A stretch of DNA of 64,000 nt from positions 992,001 through 1,056,000 of the forward strand of contig NZ_CP040899.1 of assembly GCF_006349365.1 (NCBI RefSeq), given 5' to 3'. The position numbers were made by a program, and so were the translations under genes. Below the pieces are notes generated by a model. That model was not told where the DNA came from. It worked only from the letters and a program-made list of their open reading frames with translations, and did no database searches. Positions 54,861-64,000 of the stretch are shown piece after piece (the first letter of the stretch is position 1; each line of letters opens with the position of its first letter). Source of the DNA: Georgenia wutianyii (GTDB lineage: Bacteria > Actinomycetota > Actinomycetes > Actinomycetales > Actinomycetaceae).

Positions 54861-55807
54861 GCCGGAGCATGACGACGTCGATCGATGCGCCGGTGGAGGA
54901 GGCAGCATCCCTGCCTCCTTCACCGGGGCGCTCCCCCCGCCTGCGTGACCGTGGGCTCGCCGTGGCCTTCATCTCCCCGGCGATGCTCCTGCTGCTCGGC
55001 ATGTCGGTCTTCCCGTTGCTGTGGGCCCTGTACCTGTCGTTCACGGACTACTCGGCCACGAGCAGCGAGCCCGGCAGCTTCGTCGGGTTCGAGAACTACG
55101 CCGACGTCCTCACGTCGTCGGAGGTCCACGCGCGAGCCCTGACGACGGCGCTGTTCGTCGCCGGTGCGGTCGTCCTGCAGACCGTGCTCGGCTTCTCCAT
55201 CGCGTACCTCATCTCGCGGCGCACGCGGGGGCGCGGGCTGCTGACCACGCTGTTCCTCGTCCCGATGATGCTCTCGCCGGTCGTCGTCGGGCTGTTCTGG
55301 CGCTTCATGCTCGACGCGCAGTTCGGCGTGGTCAACAGCCTGCTCGTCTCCCTCGGGCTCGAACCGGTGGAGTGGCTCACCCAGCAGCGGACGGCGCTGT
55401 TCTCGCTGATCCTGGTCGACACCTGGCAGTGGACGCCGTTCATCATGCTCATCGCGCTCGCCGGGCTCACCGCGGTGCCCAAGTACCTGTACGAGGCAGC
55501 GTCCATCGACAGGGCCTCGGAGTGGTTCCGGTTCCGCAACATCACGCTGCCGATGGTGTGGCCGCTGCTCCTCATCGCGGTGATGTTCCGAGCCATCGAG
55601 GCCTTCCGCCAGTTCGACCTCGTCTACGTCCTCACCAACGGCGGACCGGGGGTGTCCACCGAGACGTTGTCGTTCCACATCTACAAGGTCGCGTTCCTCG
55701 GCTTCCGTACCGGGGCCGCCTCGGCGTACGGGATCCTCATGGTCCTCGTCGTCATCGTCCTGGCGCAGCTCTACCTGCGCTACCTCAACAAGCTCAAGGA
55801 GGGCTGA
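54857..55807 (+). CDS. ABC importer permease, MalF/UgpA type
   Basis: 316 residues, six membrane spans. The EAA loop is EAASIDRASEWFRFRNITLPMVWPLLL near residue 215. Start is uncertain: GTG 54857 overlaps the preceding stop (GTGA) and suggests coupling, while ATG 54869 four codons later has a GGAG only one base away. Forms a heterodimeric channel with the next gene product. Confidence 0.93.
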   Translation: MSRSMTTSIDAPVEEAASLPPSPGRSPRLRDRGLAVAFISPAMLLLLGMSVFPLLWALYLSFTDYSATSSEPGSFVGFENYADVLTSSEVHARALTTALFVAGAVVLQTVLGFSIAYLISRRTRGRGLLTTLFLVPMMLSPVVVGLFWRFMLDAQFGVVNSLLVSLGLEPVEWLTQQRTALFSLILVDTWQWTPFIMLIALAGLTAVPKYLYEAASIDRASEWFRFRNITLPMVWPLLLIAVMFRAIEAFRQFDLVYVLTNGGPGVSTETLSFHIYKVAFLGFRTGAASAYGILMVLVVIVLAQLYLRYLNKLKEG

Positions 55808-56718
55808 TGGCGATCTCCGTCGACGACGCCGTCCCCGGTCCCGTCAGCCGCGGCTCGACGCGTGCGCGCCGCGGGAACGTCGGCAGGGCCCGGTCCGCGA
55901 TCGAGATCGCGCTGCTGGCCGTGCTGCTGGGCAGCTCGCTCTTCGCGGTGATGTGGATGCTTCAGACGTCCGTCAAGACCGGCCAGGACATCTACGCCGT
56001 CCCGGCGAAGTTCCTCGGGTTCGACGTCACCCTGCAGCACTACAAGGACGTCTTCGTGGCCCCCGGCGGGGGTCGCTCGGACCTGTCCCAGTCGTTCCTC
56101 AACTCCGTCGTGGTCGCAGGGTCCTCGACCCTGCTGGCCACCCTGCTCGGCGTCCCCGCGGCATGGGCCTACTCACGGTTCACGCTCAAGGCAAAGAAGG
56201 ACCAGCTGTTCTTCATCCTCTCCACCCGGTTCATGCCGCCCGTCGTCGTCGTCATCCCCGTCTTCCTCATGTACCGCGAGCTCGGGCTCATCGACACCAG
56301 GCTCGGGCTCATCCTCATCTACACGGCGTTCAACCTGCCGTTCACGATCTGGATGATGAAGGGCTTCGTGGACGAGGTGCCCTCGGAGTACGAGGACGCG
56401 GCCATGCTCGACGGCTACACCCGCCTGCAGGCGTTCCGGAAGTTCACCCTGCCCCTGCTCATCCCGGGCATCGCCGCGACGGCGGTGTTCGCGCTCATCT
56501 TCTCGTGGAACGAGTTCGTCTATGCCATCTTCCTCACGTCCAGCCAGGAGGTGCGGACGGCCCCACCGGCCATCGCCGGCCTCATCGGCGGCACCACGGT
56601 GAACTGGGGCCTGGTCGCCGCCTCGGCGGTGGTGTTCGCGCTCCCGGTCCTCGTGTTCGCCTACCTGGTGCGCAAGCACCTCGTCGCCGGCGTGACCCTC
56701 GGGGCGGTGAGGCGCTGA
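55807..56718 (+). CDS. ABC importer permease, MalG/UgpE type
   Basis: 303 residues, six spans. The EAA loop is EYEDAAMLDGYTRLQAFRKFTLPLLIPGI near residue 195, and the family landmark MPPVVVVIPVFLMYRELGLIDTRLGLI is present. The ATG shares one base with the preceding stop (TGATG). Partner of the MalF-type permease. Confidence 0.94.
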   Translation: MAISVDDAVPGPVSRGSTRARRGNVGRARSAIEIALLAVLLGSSLFAVMWMLQTSVKTGQDIYAVPAKFLGFDVTLQHYKDVFVAPGGGRSDLSQSFLNSVVVAGSSTLLATLLGVPAAWAYSRFTLKAKKDQLFFILSTRFMPPVVVVIPVFLMYRELGLIDTRLGLILIYTAFNLPFTIWMMKGFVDEVPSEYEDAAMLDGYTRLQAFRKFTLPLLIPGIAATAVFALIFSWNEFVYAIFLTSSQEVRTAPPAIAGLIGGTTVNWGLVAASAVVFALPVLVFAYLVRKHLVAGVTLGAVRR

Positions 56719-57782
56719 TGGCCGGCATCGAGGTCACCTCCCTGCACAAGCGCTACCCGGACGGGACGGTGGCGGTCGAGCACGTCGACCTGTCCATCGG
56801 TGACGGCGAGCTCTTCGTCATGCTCGGCCCGTCGGGCTGCGGCAAGACGACGACGCTGCGCGCCATGGCCGGTCTGGAACGCCAGACGTCGGGCGACATC
56901 CGCATCGGGGACACCCTGGTCAACGACCTGCCGCCCGCCGAGCGGGACATCGCCATGGTGTTCCAGTTCTACGCCCTCTACCCGCACCTCAAGACCCGGG
57001 ACAACCTCGCCTTCCCGCTGCGTGCCGAGGGCATGCCCAAGGCGGAGATCCGCGAGCGGGTCGACGAGGCCGCCCGGATGATGCGCCTCGGTCCGCTCAT
57101 GGACCGCAAGCCGCACCGGCTCTCCGGCGGGGAGCAGCAGCGGGTCGCGCTCGCCCGGGCCCTCGTGCGGCGGCCGCGCGCCTTCCTCATGGACGAGCCG
57201 CTCACCAACCTCGACGCCGAGCTGCGCGCCGACACCCGGACCGAGATCAAGCACCTGCAGGCCGAGCTCGGCACGACGATGGTCTACGTCACCCACGACC
57301 AGGTCGAGGCGATGTCGCTCGGTCACCGCATCGCGATCCTCAACAAGGGCCGGGTGGAGCAGGTCGGCACGCCCCTGGAGGTCTACAACCGCCCGGCCAG
57401 CCTGTTCTGCGCGGCGTTCATCGGCTCCCCGCCGATGAACCTCCTCGACGTCGAGGTTGCCGACGGGCTGCTGCGCGCGCCCGGCGGGCTCGCCCTCACC
57501 CCGCCGTCCGGCCTGCGGCGCGACCGGCCGCTCGTTGCCGGCGTGCGGCCCGAGGCACTGGAGATCACCCCGCCCGGCACGCAGGACACGGTGCCCTGCG
57601 AGGTGGTGTCCGTCGAGGTGCTGGGCGACGAGATCATCTACGTCGTCACCAGCGGGGAGCAGGACGTCCGTGTCCGCATGCCTCGGACCGTCCGCTTCGA
57701 CCCCGAGGAGGCCGTGGGACTGCGGCACACCGGCGGGCCCCCGCCCGTCTACGACTCGAGCACGGAAGAGCTGGTGGCCTGA
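56718..57782 (+). CDS. ABC importer ATP-binding protein, canonical member of the pair
   Basis: 354 residues, UgpC/MalK group. Walker A GPSGCGKTT (residue about 37), Q-loop VFQFYALYPH, signature LSGGEQQR, Walker B AFLMDEPLTNLD, D-loop and H-loop THDQ (His193) are all intact. The C-terminal TOBE-like domain (residues about 235-350) is shorter than in MalK. The ATG shares one base with the preceding stop. A second, different ATPase follows immediately. Confidence 0.94.
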   Translation: MAGIEVTSLHKRYPDGTVAVEHVDLSIGDGELFVMLGPSGCGKTTTLRAMAGLERQTSGDIRIGDTLVNDLPPAERDIAMVFQFYALYPHLKTRDNLAFPLRAEGMPKAEIRERVDEAARMMRLGPLMDRKPHRLSGGEQQRVALARALVRRPRAFLMDEPLTNLDAELRADTRTEIKHLQAELGTTMVYVTHDQVEAMSLGHRIAILNKGRVEQVGTPLEVYNRPASLFCAAFIGSPPMNLLDVEVADGLLRAPGGLALTPPSGLRRDRPLVAGVRPEALEITPPGTQDTVPCEVVSVEVLGDEIIYVVTSGEQDVRVRMPRTVRFDPEEAVGLRHTGGPPPVYDSSTEELVA

Positions 57783-58858
57783 TGGGAACGGTGGCTGCCT
57801 ACGGGCTGCGCAAGTCCTTCGGTGAGGTGCAGGCGCTCGACGGGGTGACCCTCGAGGTGCCCGACGGCGCGTTCTTCGTCGTCCTCGGACCCTCGGGGGC
57901 GGGCAAGACGACGACCCTGCGGGCCATCGCCGGCCTCGAGCGGCTCGACGCCGGCACGGTGCACCTCGACGGGCGTGACGCGACCGGTGACACCCCGGCC
58001 GCGCGCGACCTCGCGATGGTCTTCCAGAGCTACGCCCTGTACCCGCGCAAGACCGTCTTCGAGAACATCGCCTCGCCGCTGCGGGCCCGGGGTGCCTCGG
58101 CCGACGCGATCGCCTCCGCCGTCGCGAAGGTCTCCGACCTGCTCCACATCGAGCGGCTCCTCGCCCGCAAGCCTGCCCAGCTCTCGGGCGGGGAGATGCA
58201 GCGTGTGGCCCTGGCGCGGGCACTGGTCCGCAACCCGCGCGCGTTCCTCATGGACGAGCCGCTGACCAACCTCGACCTCAAGCTCCGCGTCGAGATGCGC
58301 ACCGAGCTCACCCGGATCCACCGCAGCCTCGGCGGCACGTTCGTCTACGTCACCAACGACCAGGTCGAGGCGCTGTCCATGGCGGACCAGGTCGCGGTGC
58401 TCCGGGAGGGGGCGGTGCAGCAGGTCGGCACCCCGACCGAGGTGTACGACCGCCCGGCCAACCAGTGGGTGGCCGGGTTCGTCGGCAGCCCGCGGATCAG
58501 CCTGCTCGCCTGCCGCGCCGAGGGGGACCGGCTCGTGGGGGAGGAGGGCTGGACCCTGCCGCGACCGCGGTGGACGACGGCGGAGGACGGGCGCCCGCTG
58601 CTGCTCGGCCTGCGCGCCGAGGACGTGTCCGTCGAGGCACGCGGCGCCGCGGCGCTCGCCGGGGAGCTCTACGGGCTCGAGCCGCTCGGGGACCGCACCG
58701 TCGTCGACGTCAAGGTGGGCAAGGAGATGCTCAAGGTCAAGGCCCGGCCGGCCGTCACCGGAACGCTCGGTGAGCGCCTGTCCGTCAGCGTCGACCTCGA
58801 CCGCGCCCACCTCTTCGACGCGGCCACCGGGCTCACGCTCTCGGAGGTGGGCCGCTAG
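57782..58858 (+). CDS. ABC importer ATP-binding protein with altered H-loop
   Basis: 358 residues, same family as its upstream neighbour. Walker A GPSGAGKTT, Q-loop VFQSYALYP, signature LSGGEMQR and Walker B AFLMDEPLTNLD are intact, but the H-loop reads VTNDQVEALSM: the histidine that contacts the ATP gamma-phosphate is Asn192 (AAC at 58355). Paired with the canonical ATPase this predicts a heterodimer with one impaired ATP site. The ATG shares one base with the preceding stop, and the gene is last in the operon. Confidence 0.92.
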   Translation: MGTVAAYGLRKSFGEVQALDGVTLEVPDGAFFVVLGPSGAGKTTTLRAIAGLERLDAGTVHLDGRDATGDTPAARDLAMVFQSYALYPRKTVFENIASPLRARGASADAIASAVAKVSDLLHIERLLARKPAQLSGGEMQRVALARALVRNPRAFLMDEPLTNLDLKLRVEMRTELTRIHRSLGGTFVYVTNDQVEALSMADQVAVLREGAVQQVGTPTEVYDRPANQWVAGFVGSPRISLLACRAEGDRLVGEEGWTLPRPRWTTAEDGRPLLLGLRAEDVSVEARGAAALAGELYGLEPLGDRTVVDVKVGKEMLKVKARPAVTGTLGERLSVSVDLDRAHLFDAATGLTLSEVGR

Positions 58859-58870
58859 GAGCCGCGCCGG

Positions 58871-59674
58871 TCAGCGCCGCTCGTACAGGAGCATGTCCCG
58901 TCCGCCGACGACGACCCGCTCCGCGCGTACCCCGTAGACGCGCGAGACGAGCTCGGCCGAGAGCACCTCGGCGGGCGGCCCGGCGGCGACGACCCGGCCC
59001 CCGTCGAGGACGACGACGTGCGAGCAGTACCGCAGCGCGTGGCCCAGGTCGTGGAGTGCGGCGAGCACGGTGACGCCGACCCCCGCCAGCTCACCGGCCA
59101 GGTGGAGGACGTCGAGCTGGGCTGCGACGTCGAGATGGTTGGTCGGCTCGTCGAGCAGGAGCAGCCGGGGGGACTGCGCCAGCGCCCGGGCGAGGTGGAC
59201 CCGCTGGCGCTCGCCGCCGGAGAGGGTGGCGACGTCCCGGTCGGCGAGGTCCGCCGCGCCCGCCCGCTCGAGCGCGTCCCGTGCGACGGCGAGGTCCTCC
59301 GCGGAGTCCGCGCCCCACGTGGGCCGGTGCGGCGTGCGGCCGAGCAGGACGACGTCGAGCACGTCGAGCGCGGCCGGCGCGGCCCCGTCCTGCTCGACGA
59401 GCGCCACCTCCCGCGCCCGGGCGCGCCGCGGCATCGCGCTGAGCTCGCGGCCGTCGAGCAGGACCGCCCCGCCGTCCGGCTCGAGCGCCCCGGCGAGCAC
59501 ACGCAGCAGCGTCGACTTGCCCGAGCCGTTGGGCCCGACGACGGCGCTGAGTTCCCCGGGCGGCACCTGGGCAGCGACGTCGCGCAGGATCTGCGCCTCC
59601 CCGATGCTCAGCCGCAGGCCGGCGACGGCGAGCGCGGCGGCCTGTACCGCCTGCGCCGTCGTCCCCGCGCTCAC
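58871..59674 (-). CDS. FecCD-type ABC importer ATP-binding protein
   Basis: 267 residues. Walker A GPNGSGKSTLLRVLAG, signature LSGGERQRVHLARAL, Walker B LLLLDEPTNHLD and H-loop ALHDLGHALRY are intact. Pattern fits FecE/BtuD/FhuC-like proteins that energise uptake of iron chelates, haem or cobalamin. The GTG start overlaps the preceding permease stop, so all three genes of the importer are translationally coupled. Confidence 0.92.
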   Translation of the reverse strand: MSAGTTAQAVQAAALAVAGLRLSIGEAQILRDVAAQVPPGELSAVVGPNGSGKSTLLRVLAGALEPDGGAVLLDGRELSAMPRRARAREVALVEQDGAAPAALDVLDVVLLGRTPHRPTWGADSAEDLAVARDALERAGAADLADRDVATLSGGERQRVHLARALAQSPRLLLLDEPTNHLDVAAQLDVLHLAGELAGVGVTVLAALHDLGHALRYCSHVVVLDGGRVVAAGPPAEVLSAELVSRVYGVRAERVVVGGRDMLLYERR

Positions 59675-60771
59675 AGCCGGCTCCGGCGCAGCAGGACGGC
59701 GAACACCGGCGCACCGACCGCGGCGGTGAGGATGCCGACAGGCAGCTCGCGCGGGTCGAACAGGGTGCGGGCGGCGGTGTCGGCCAGGAGCAGGAAGATC
59801 GCGCCGGTGAGCGCCGCGACCGGCAGCACGCGGTGGTTGCGGGCGCCGAGGACGAGCCGTACGGCGTGCGGCACGACGAGCCCGACGAACCCGATCGCGC
59901 CGGACACCGAGACGAGGACGGCGGTGAGCAGGGTGACTCCCACGAGCAGCACCCAGCGCGCGCGGCGCACGTCGACACCGAGGGAGGAGGCGGCGACGTC
60001 CCCGAGGGCGAAGGCGTCCAGGACGCGCGACCGGGTGGCGAGCGCGCCGCCGAGGACGAGCGTCGCGCCGGCGGCGAGCAGTGCCTCGGGCCACGTGATG
60101 CCGCCGAGGGACCCCATGAGCCAGGAGAGGATCTCGCGGTAGGAGTCCCCGGTGGTCGACCAGAAGATCACGAGGCTGACGAGGGCCGAGCACGCCTGGC
60201 CGACGGCCACCCCGGCGAGCACGGTGCGCACCGGCGGCAGCCCGCCGCGGGAGGCGGCGAGCGCGAGGGTGAGCAGGAGCGCGGCGACCGCCCCCGCGAA
60301 CGCGGCGACCGGCAGGAGCACTGCGACGCCGAGGACGAGGACGGCGACGGCGCCGAGAGCCGCCCCGGAGGACACCCCGAGCAGGTAGGGGTCGGCGAGC
60401 GGGTTGCGGACGACCGCCTGGACCACGGTCCCGGCGACCGCCAGACCCGCCCCCACCGCCGCCGCGGCGAGGACGCGGGCGCCGCGGCCCTGCCACACGA
60501 TCGCCTCCTGCACCGGGGTCAACGGGTCGCCGGGGCAGGTGACCTGCCCCGGCGCGAGCGCCGAGCACACGTGGTGCCACGCCGAGCCCCACACCTGGCC
60601 CACGCTGATCGAGGCCGGGCCGACGGTCACCGCCCACGTCATGACGAGGACGAGCAGGACGAGCAGTCCGGCGAGCGTGGCGAGCAGGGTGAGACGCCGC
60701 CGGGCGGTGCCGGCGGGCGGCGTCGTGCCCGGTGAGGGGCGGGCCGGTGCCCGGGTGGCGGCGTCGGTCAT
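59671..60771 (-). CDS. FecCD family permease
   Basis: 366 residues with about ten spans. LAVAGTVVQAVVRNPLADPYLLGVSSGAALGAV is the strongest family motif, with GAIGFVGLVVPHAVRLVLGARNHRVLPVAALTGAIFLLLADTAAR and DPRELPVGILTAAVGAPVFAVLL at the end. It forms a homodimer in the membrane. The ATG overlaps the binding-protein stop (ATGA). Confidence 0.94.
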   Translation of the reverse strand: MTDAATRAPARPSPGTTPPAGTARRRLTLLATLAGLLVLLVLVMTWAVTVGPASISVGQVWGSAWHHVCSALAPGQVTCPGDPLTPVQEAIVWQGRGARVLAAAAVGAGLAVAGTVVQAVVRNPLADPYLLGVSSGAALGAVAVLVLGVAVLLPVAAFAGAVAALLLTLALAASRGGLPPVRTVLAGVAVGQACSALVSLVIFWSTTGDSYREILSWLMGSLGGITWPEALLAAGATLVLGGALATRSRVLDAFALGDVAASSLGVDVRRARWVLLVGVTLLTAVLVSVSGAIGFVGLVVPHAVRLVLGARNHRVLPVAALTGAIFLLLADTAARTLFDPRELPVGILTAAVGAPVFAVLLRRSRL

Positions 60772-61754
60772 CCGGCCCCCAGGGCGGTGAGCTGGTCGAC
60801 GAGGTCGGCGACGGCGGCGACGTTGCGCACGCCGGCCTCCGTCGCGGCGAAGGGGACGGTGAGGTAACGGCCCTCCTGCACGGCCGGCAGGGCCGCAGTC
60901 ACCGGGTTGGCCTCGAGCACCTCGACCTTCTGGGCGGCGGTGTTCCACGCCGAGTCGACGAGCACGATGACGTCCGGCGCGCGCTCGGCGACCGCCTCCC
61001 AGGACAGCGAGGTCCATGTGTCCTGGACGTCGGCCGCGACGTTCGTCAGCCCGGCGGCCTCCATGATCATCTGCGGGGCGCCGATCCCCGCGCCGACGAA
61101 CGGGGTGTCCCGGCCCGAGGAGTACCAGAGGGCGGTGCGGCCCTCGCCGTCGGGCTCGACGGCCTCGAGGGCGGCGCGCTGCTCGGCGACGAGCGCCGCG
61201 GCCTCCTGCGGGGTGCCCAGGAGCCGCCCGGCCTCCTCGATCTCGGCGAAGACGTCCTCGAAGGTCAGTGGGTTCGGCTGGTGGGCCGGGTCCTGGCAGG
61301 CGGAGGGGGAGACGTACGTCGAGATCCCCAGCTCCTCGTAGCCGGCGCGCTCCCCGGCGCCCTCGTCGGACAGGTTGGACTCCCACCCGGCGTAGACGAG
61401 GTCGGGGGCGAGGTCGAGGACCGCCTCGCGTGAGGGGTTGCGCTCGGCGAGCACGGGCGGCTCGGTCACGCCCTCGGGCAGCGGCCCGTCCGCGAACGCC
61501 GAGCCGACGATCCGGTCCCCGGCGCCCAGTGCGAGGACCATCTCGGTCGCCGCGGACTTGATCGTGACGATCCGCTCCGGCGGCGCTGCGAGGGTGGTCT
61601 CCGTCCCGCAGGTGGCCACGGTGACCGGGAACCCGGCGTCGGCGGCGGTCGGCGACGGCGTCGCGTCGGCGCCCTCGTCGGGGCCTGCGGTCCCGCAGGC
61701 GGTGAGGAGCAGGGCGGGGACGGCGAGCAGGACGGCGGTACGGCGGCGGGACAC
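60768..61754 (-). CDS. Iron-chelate/cobalamin-type substrate-binding lipoprotein
   Basis: 328 residues. The lipoprotein signal ends in the lipobox LLTAC (Cys20) followed by a Gly/Ala/Pro linker. The mature part is a type III binding protein: PPERIVTIKSAATEMVLALGAGDRIVGSAFADG, PDLVYAGWESNL, and RTALWYSSGRDTPFVGAGIGAPQMIMEAAGL. The ligand is not predictable from this; class members carry ferric siderophores, haem or vitamin B12. GTG start with GGAG six bases upstream. First gene of the importer operon; a leader of about 100 bases precedes it. Confidence 0.9.
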   Translation of the reverse strand: MSRRRTAVLLAVPALLLTACGTAGPDEGADATPSPTAADAGFPVTVATCGTETTLAAPPERIVTIKSAATEMVLALGAGDRIVGSAFADGPLPEGVTEPPVLAERNPSREAVLDLAPDLVYAGWESNLSDEGAGERAGYEELGISTYVSPSACQDPAHQPNPLTFEDVFAEIEEAGRLLGTPQEAAALVAEQRAALEAVEPDGEGRTALWYSSGRDTPFVGAGIGAPQMIMEAAGLTNVAADVQDTWTSLSWEAVAERAPDVIVLVDSAWNTAAQKVEVLEANPVTAALPAVQEGRYLTVPFAATEAGVRNVAAVADLVDQLTALGAG

Positions 61755-61871
61755 GGGCGACTCCGGGCAGGTTCGACGAGGGAACTCTGCGCAGTCACAG
61801 CGCCGCGCGCGGACCGCGGGTCCAGGACGTGACCCGTCTCCGGGCAGGGCCCGTGATCCGCGGCCAGCCTA
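61755..61871 (-). promoter_or_regulatory. Promoter and GC-rich 5' leader of the FecCD importer
   Basis: A TAGGCT -10 candidate on the minus strand (61866-61871) would give a 5' leader of about 100 bases with several short complementary segments such as ACGGGTCACGTCCTGGACCCG. It does not match the cobalamin or TPP riboswitch consensus elements that I know, so any regulatory role is open. Confidence 0.35.
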
Positions 61872-61901
61872 CAGCGGCCGCCCCGGCAGGGGCCACGCGG
61901 T

Positions 61902-63335
<1,434 letters not shown>

Positions 63336-63403
63336 GTCGCCTCCCCCGTCGATGTGTCGAGGGCACGGTAACGCCGCGAACGCGCCTCGGCGCGGCGAGG
63401 GGG

Positions 63404-64000
63404 TCAGCCGCCCAGCTCGCGGTCCCGGTCGATGACGGCCTGGACCCCGCGCACGACGGCGGGGGAGAATCCCGCCTCCTCCATCTCCACGATGCCGGCG
63501 ATCGTCGTGCCGCCGGGCGAGCACACCATGTCGACGAGGTCGGCCGGGCTCACCCCGGCCTCGGCGCGCTCGAGGACCATCCGGGCGCTGCCGAGGACGG
63601 CCTGGGCGGCGATGCGGGTGGCCAGCGCCTTGGGCATCCCGCCGCGGACGGCGCCGCGGGCGAGGGCGTCGACGAAGGTGAAGACGAACGCGGGGGAGGA
63701 CCCGGCGATGGCGGTGTAGGTCGCGAAGTCCTTCTCGGCGATCTCGACGGTGCCCCCGACGGCGTCGAACATCTCGACCACGCGCGCGACGTCCGCGGCG
63801 CTCGCGGCGGCGTTCCCGGACACCGCGGCCATGCCCGCGCCGATCATCGCGTTGACGTTCGGCATGACCCGCACGACCGGCACGTCCGCGCCGCCCAGGT
63901 GCTCCTCGAGAGCAGCGAGGGTGATCCCCGCCGCGATGGACACGAGTACCGGACGGCGCTCGGTGACGGCGCCGGCGAGGTCGGTGAGCACGGCCGGGAG
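63404..64000 (-). CDS. proC: Pyrroline-5-carboxylate reductase (5' end outside the window)
   Basis: The last step of proline synthesis. About 199 C-terminal residues are present; the N-terminal NADPH-binding Rossmann part is cut off by the window. Visible signatures are VSIAAGITLAALEEHLGG, VVRVMPNVNAMIGAGMAAVSGN and the substrate-binding YTAIAGSSPAFVFTFVDALARGAVRGGMPKALA with SPGGTTIAGIVEMEEAGF (P5C reductase signature). A GTG at 63991 is in frame but lies inside the domain, so it is not the start. Confidence 0.95.
   Translation of the reverse strand, partial: LPAVLTDLAGAVTERRPVLVSIAAGITLAALEEHLGGADVPVVRVMPNVNAMIGAGMAAVSGNAAASAADVARVVEMFDAVGGTVEIAEKDFATYTAIAGSSPAFVFTFVDALARGAVRGGMPKALATRIAAQAVLGSARMVLERAEAGVSPADLVDMVCSPGGTTIAGIVEMEEAGFSPAVVRGVQAVIDRDRELGG

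Overview
The window is very high-GC DNA with G or C at almost every third codon position, frequent GTG starts, an F420 biosynthesis gene, a ClpP pair, and many genes whose -10 hexamer lies only 6-7 bases before the start codon (the signature of leaderless mRNAs). This points to an actinobacterium, most plausibly a member of the Micrococcales. Genus and species cannot be assigned from the sequence alone. It looks like ordinary chromosome: I see no transposase, integrase, phage gene, origin or CRISPR array.

Region 1 (1-17.6 kb) is a dispersed branched-chain amino acid locus. After the 3' part of a sortase-anchored M14 peptidase come ilvD, a quinone oxidoreductase, ilvB-ilvN-ilvC, leuB, ilvE and cimA, interleaved with a ScyD-like secreted protein, a DUF4870 protein, an ASCH protein, a lipoate ligase and a YggS-type PLP protein. 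CimA, LeuB, IlvBN, IlvC, IlvD and IlvE make most of the citramalate route to isoleucine plus valine synthesis; LeuA and LeuCD are not in the window. ilvB and cimA each have a tiny leader peptide (14 and 8 residues) followed by an intrinsic terminator, so both should be controlled by ribosome-mediated attenuation.

Region 2 (17.7-31.1 kb) holds a DUF6636 protein, an M13 peptidase, RpiB, an Eis-like acetyltransferase, a two-gene DNA repair unit (alkyltransferase-like protein and a Nei-type glycosylase), a divergent NmrA-like/AraC pair, cysK-cysE preceded by a polycysteine leader peptide, a YtrA-type regulator with a DUF1648 membrane protein, a repeat array, YigZ, ribosomal protein L32, a hydrolase, and divergent tRNA-Gly and tRNA-Pro genes.

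Region 3 (31.2-43.9 kb) is housekeeping: trigger factor, clpP-clpP-clpX, an Rv2629/Balon-like hibernation factor, chorismate mutase, an acyl-CoA ligase, ValRS, then an F420-dependent oxidoreductase translationally coupled to CofE.

Region 4 (43.9-64 kb) is accessory in character: a TetR-regulated ABC exporter, small unknowns, a hydrolase, a complete catabolic/uptake locus (PfpI-like protein, GntR regulator, iron alcohol dehydrogenase, aldehyde dehydrogenase, and an ABC importer with one binding protein, two permeases and two different ATPases), a FecCD-type metallophore/cobalamin importer, a sugar-porter MFS protein and the 3' part of proC.

Four intergenic palindromes built on GAGAGCTGGATC, and a large inverted array of 18-bp units built on GAGAGC-GGACTT-GTGCGC, appear to be related lineage-specific repeats. 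The most notable regulatory finds are the three leader peptides and the shared ATCGGATCGKATC motif around the gntR gene.
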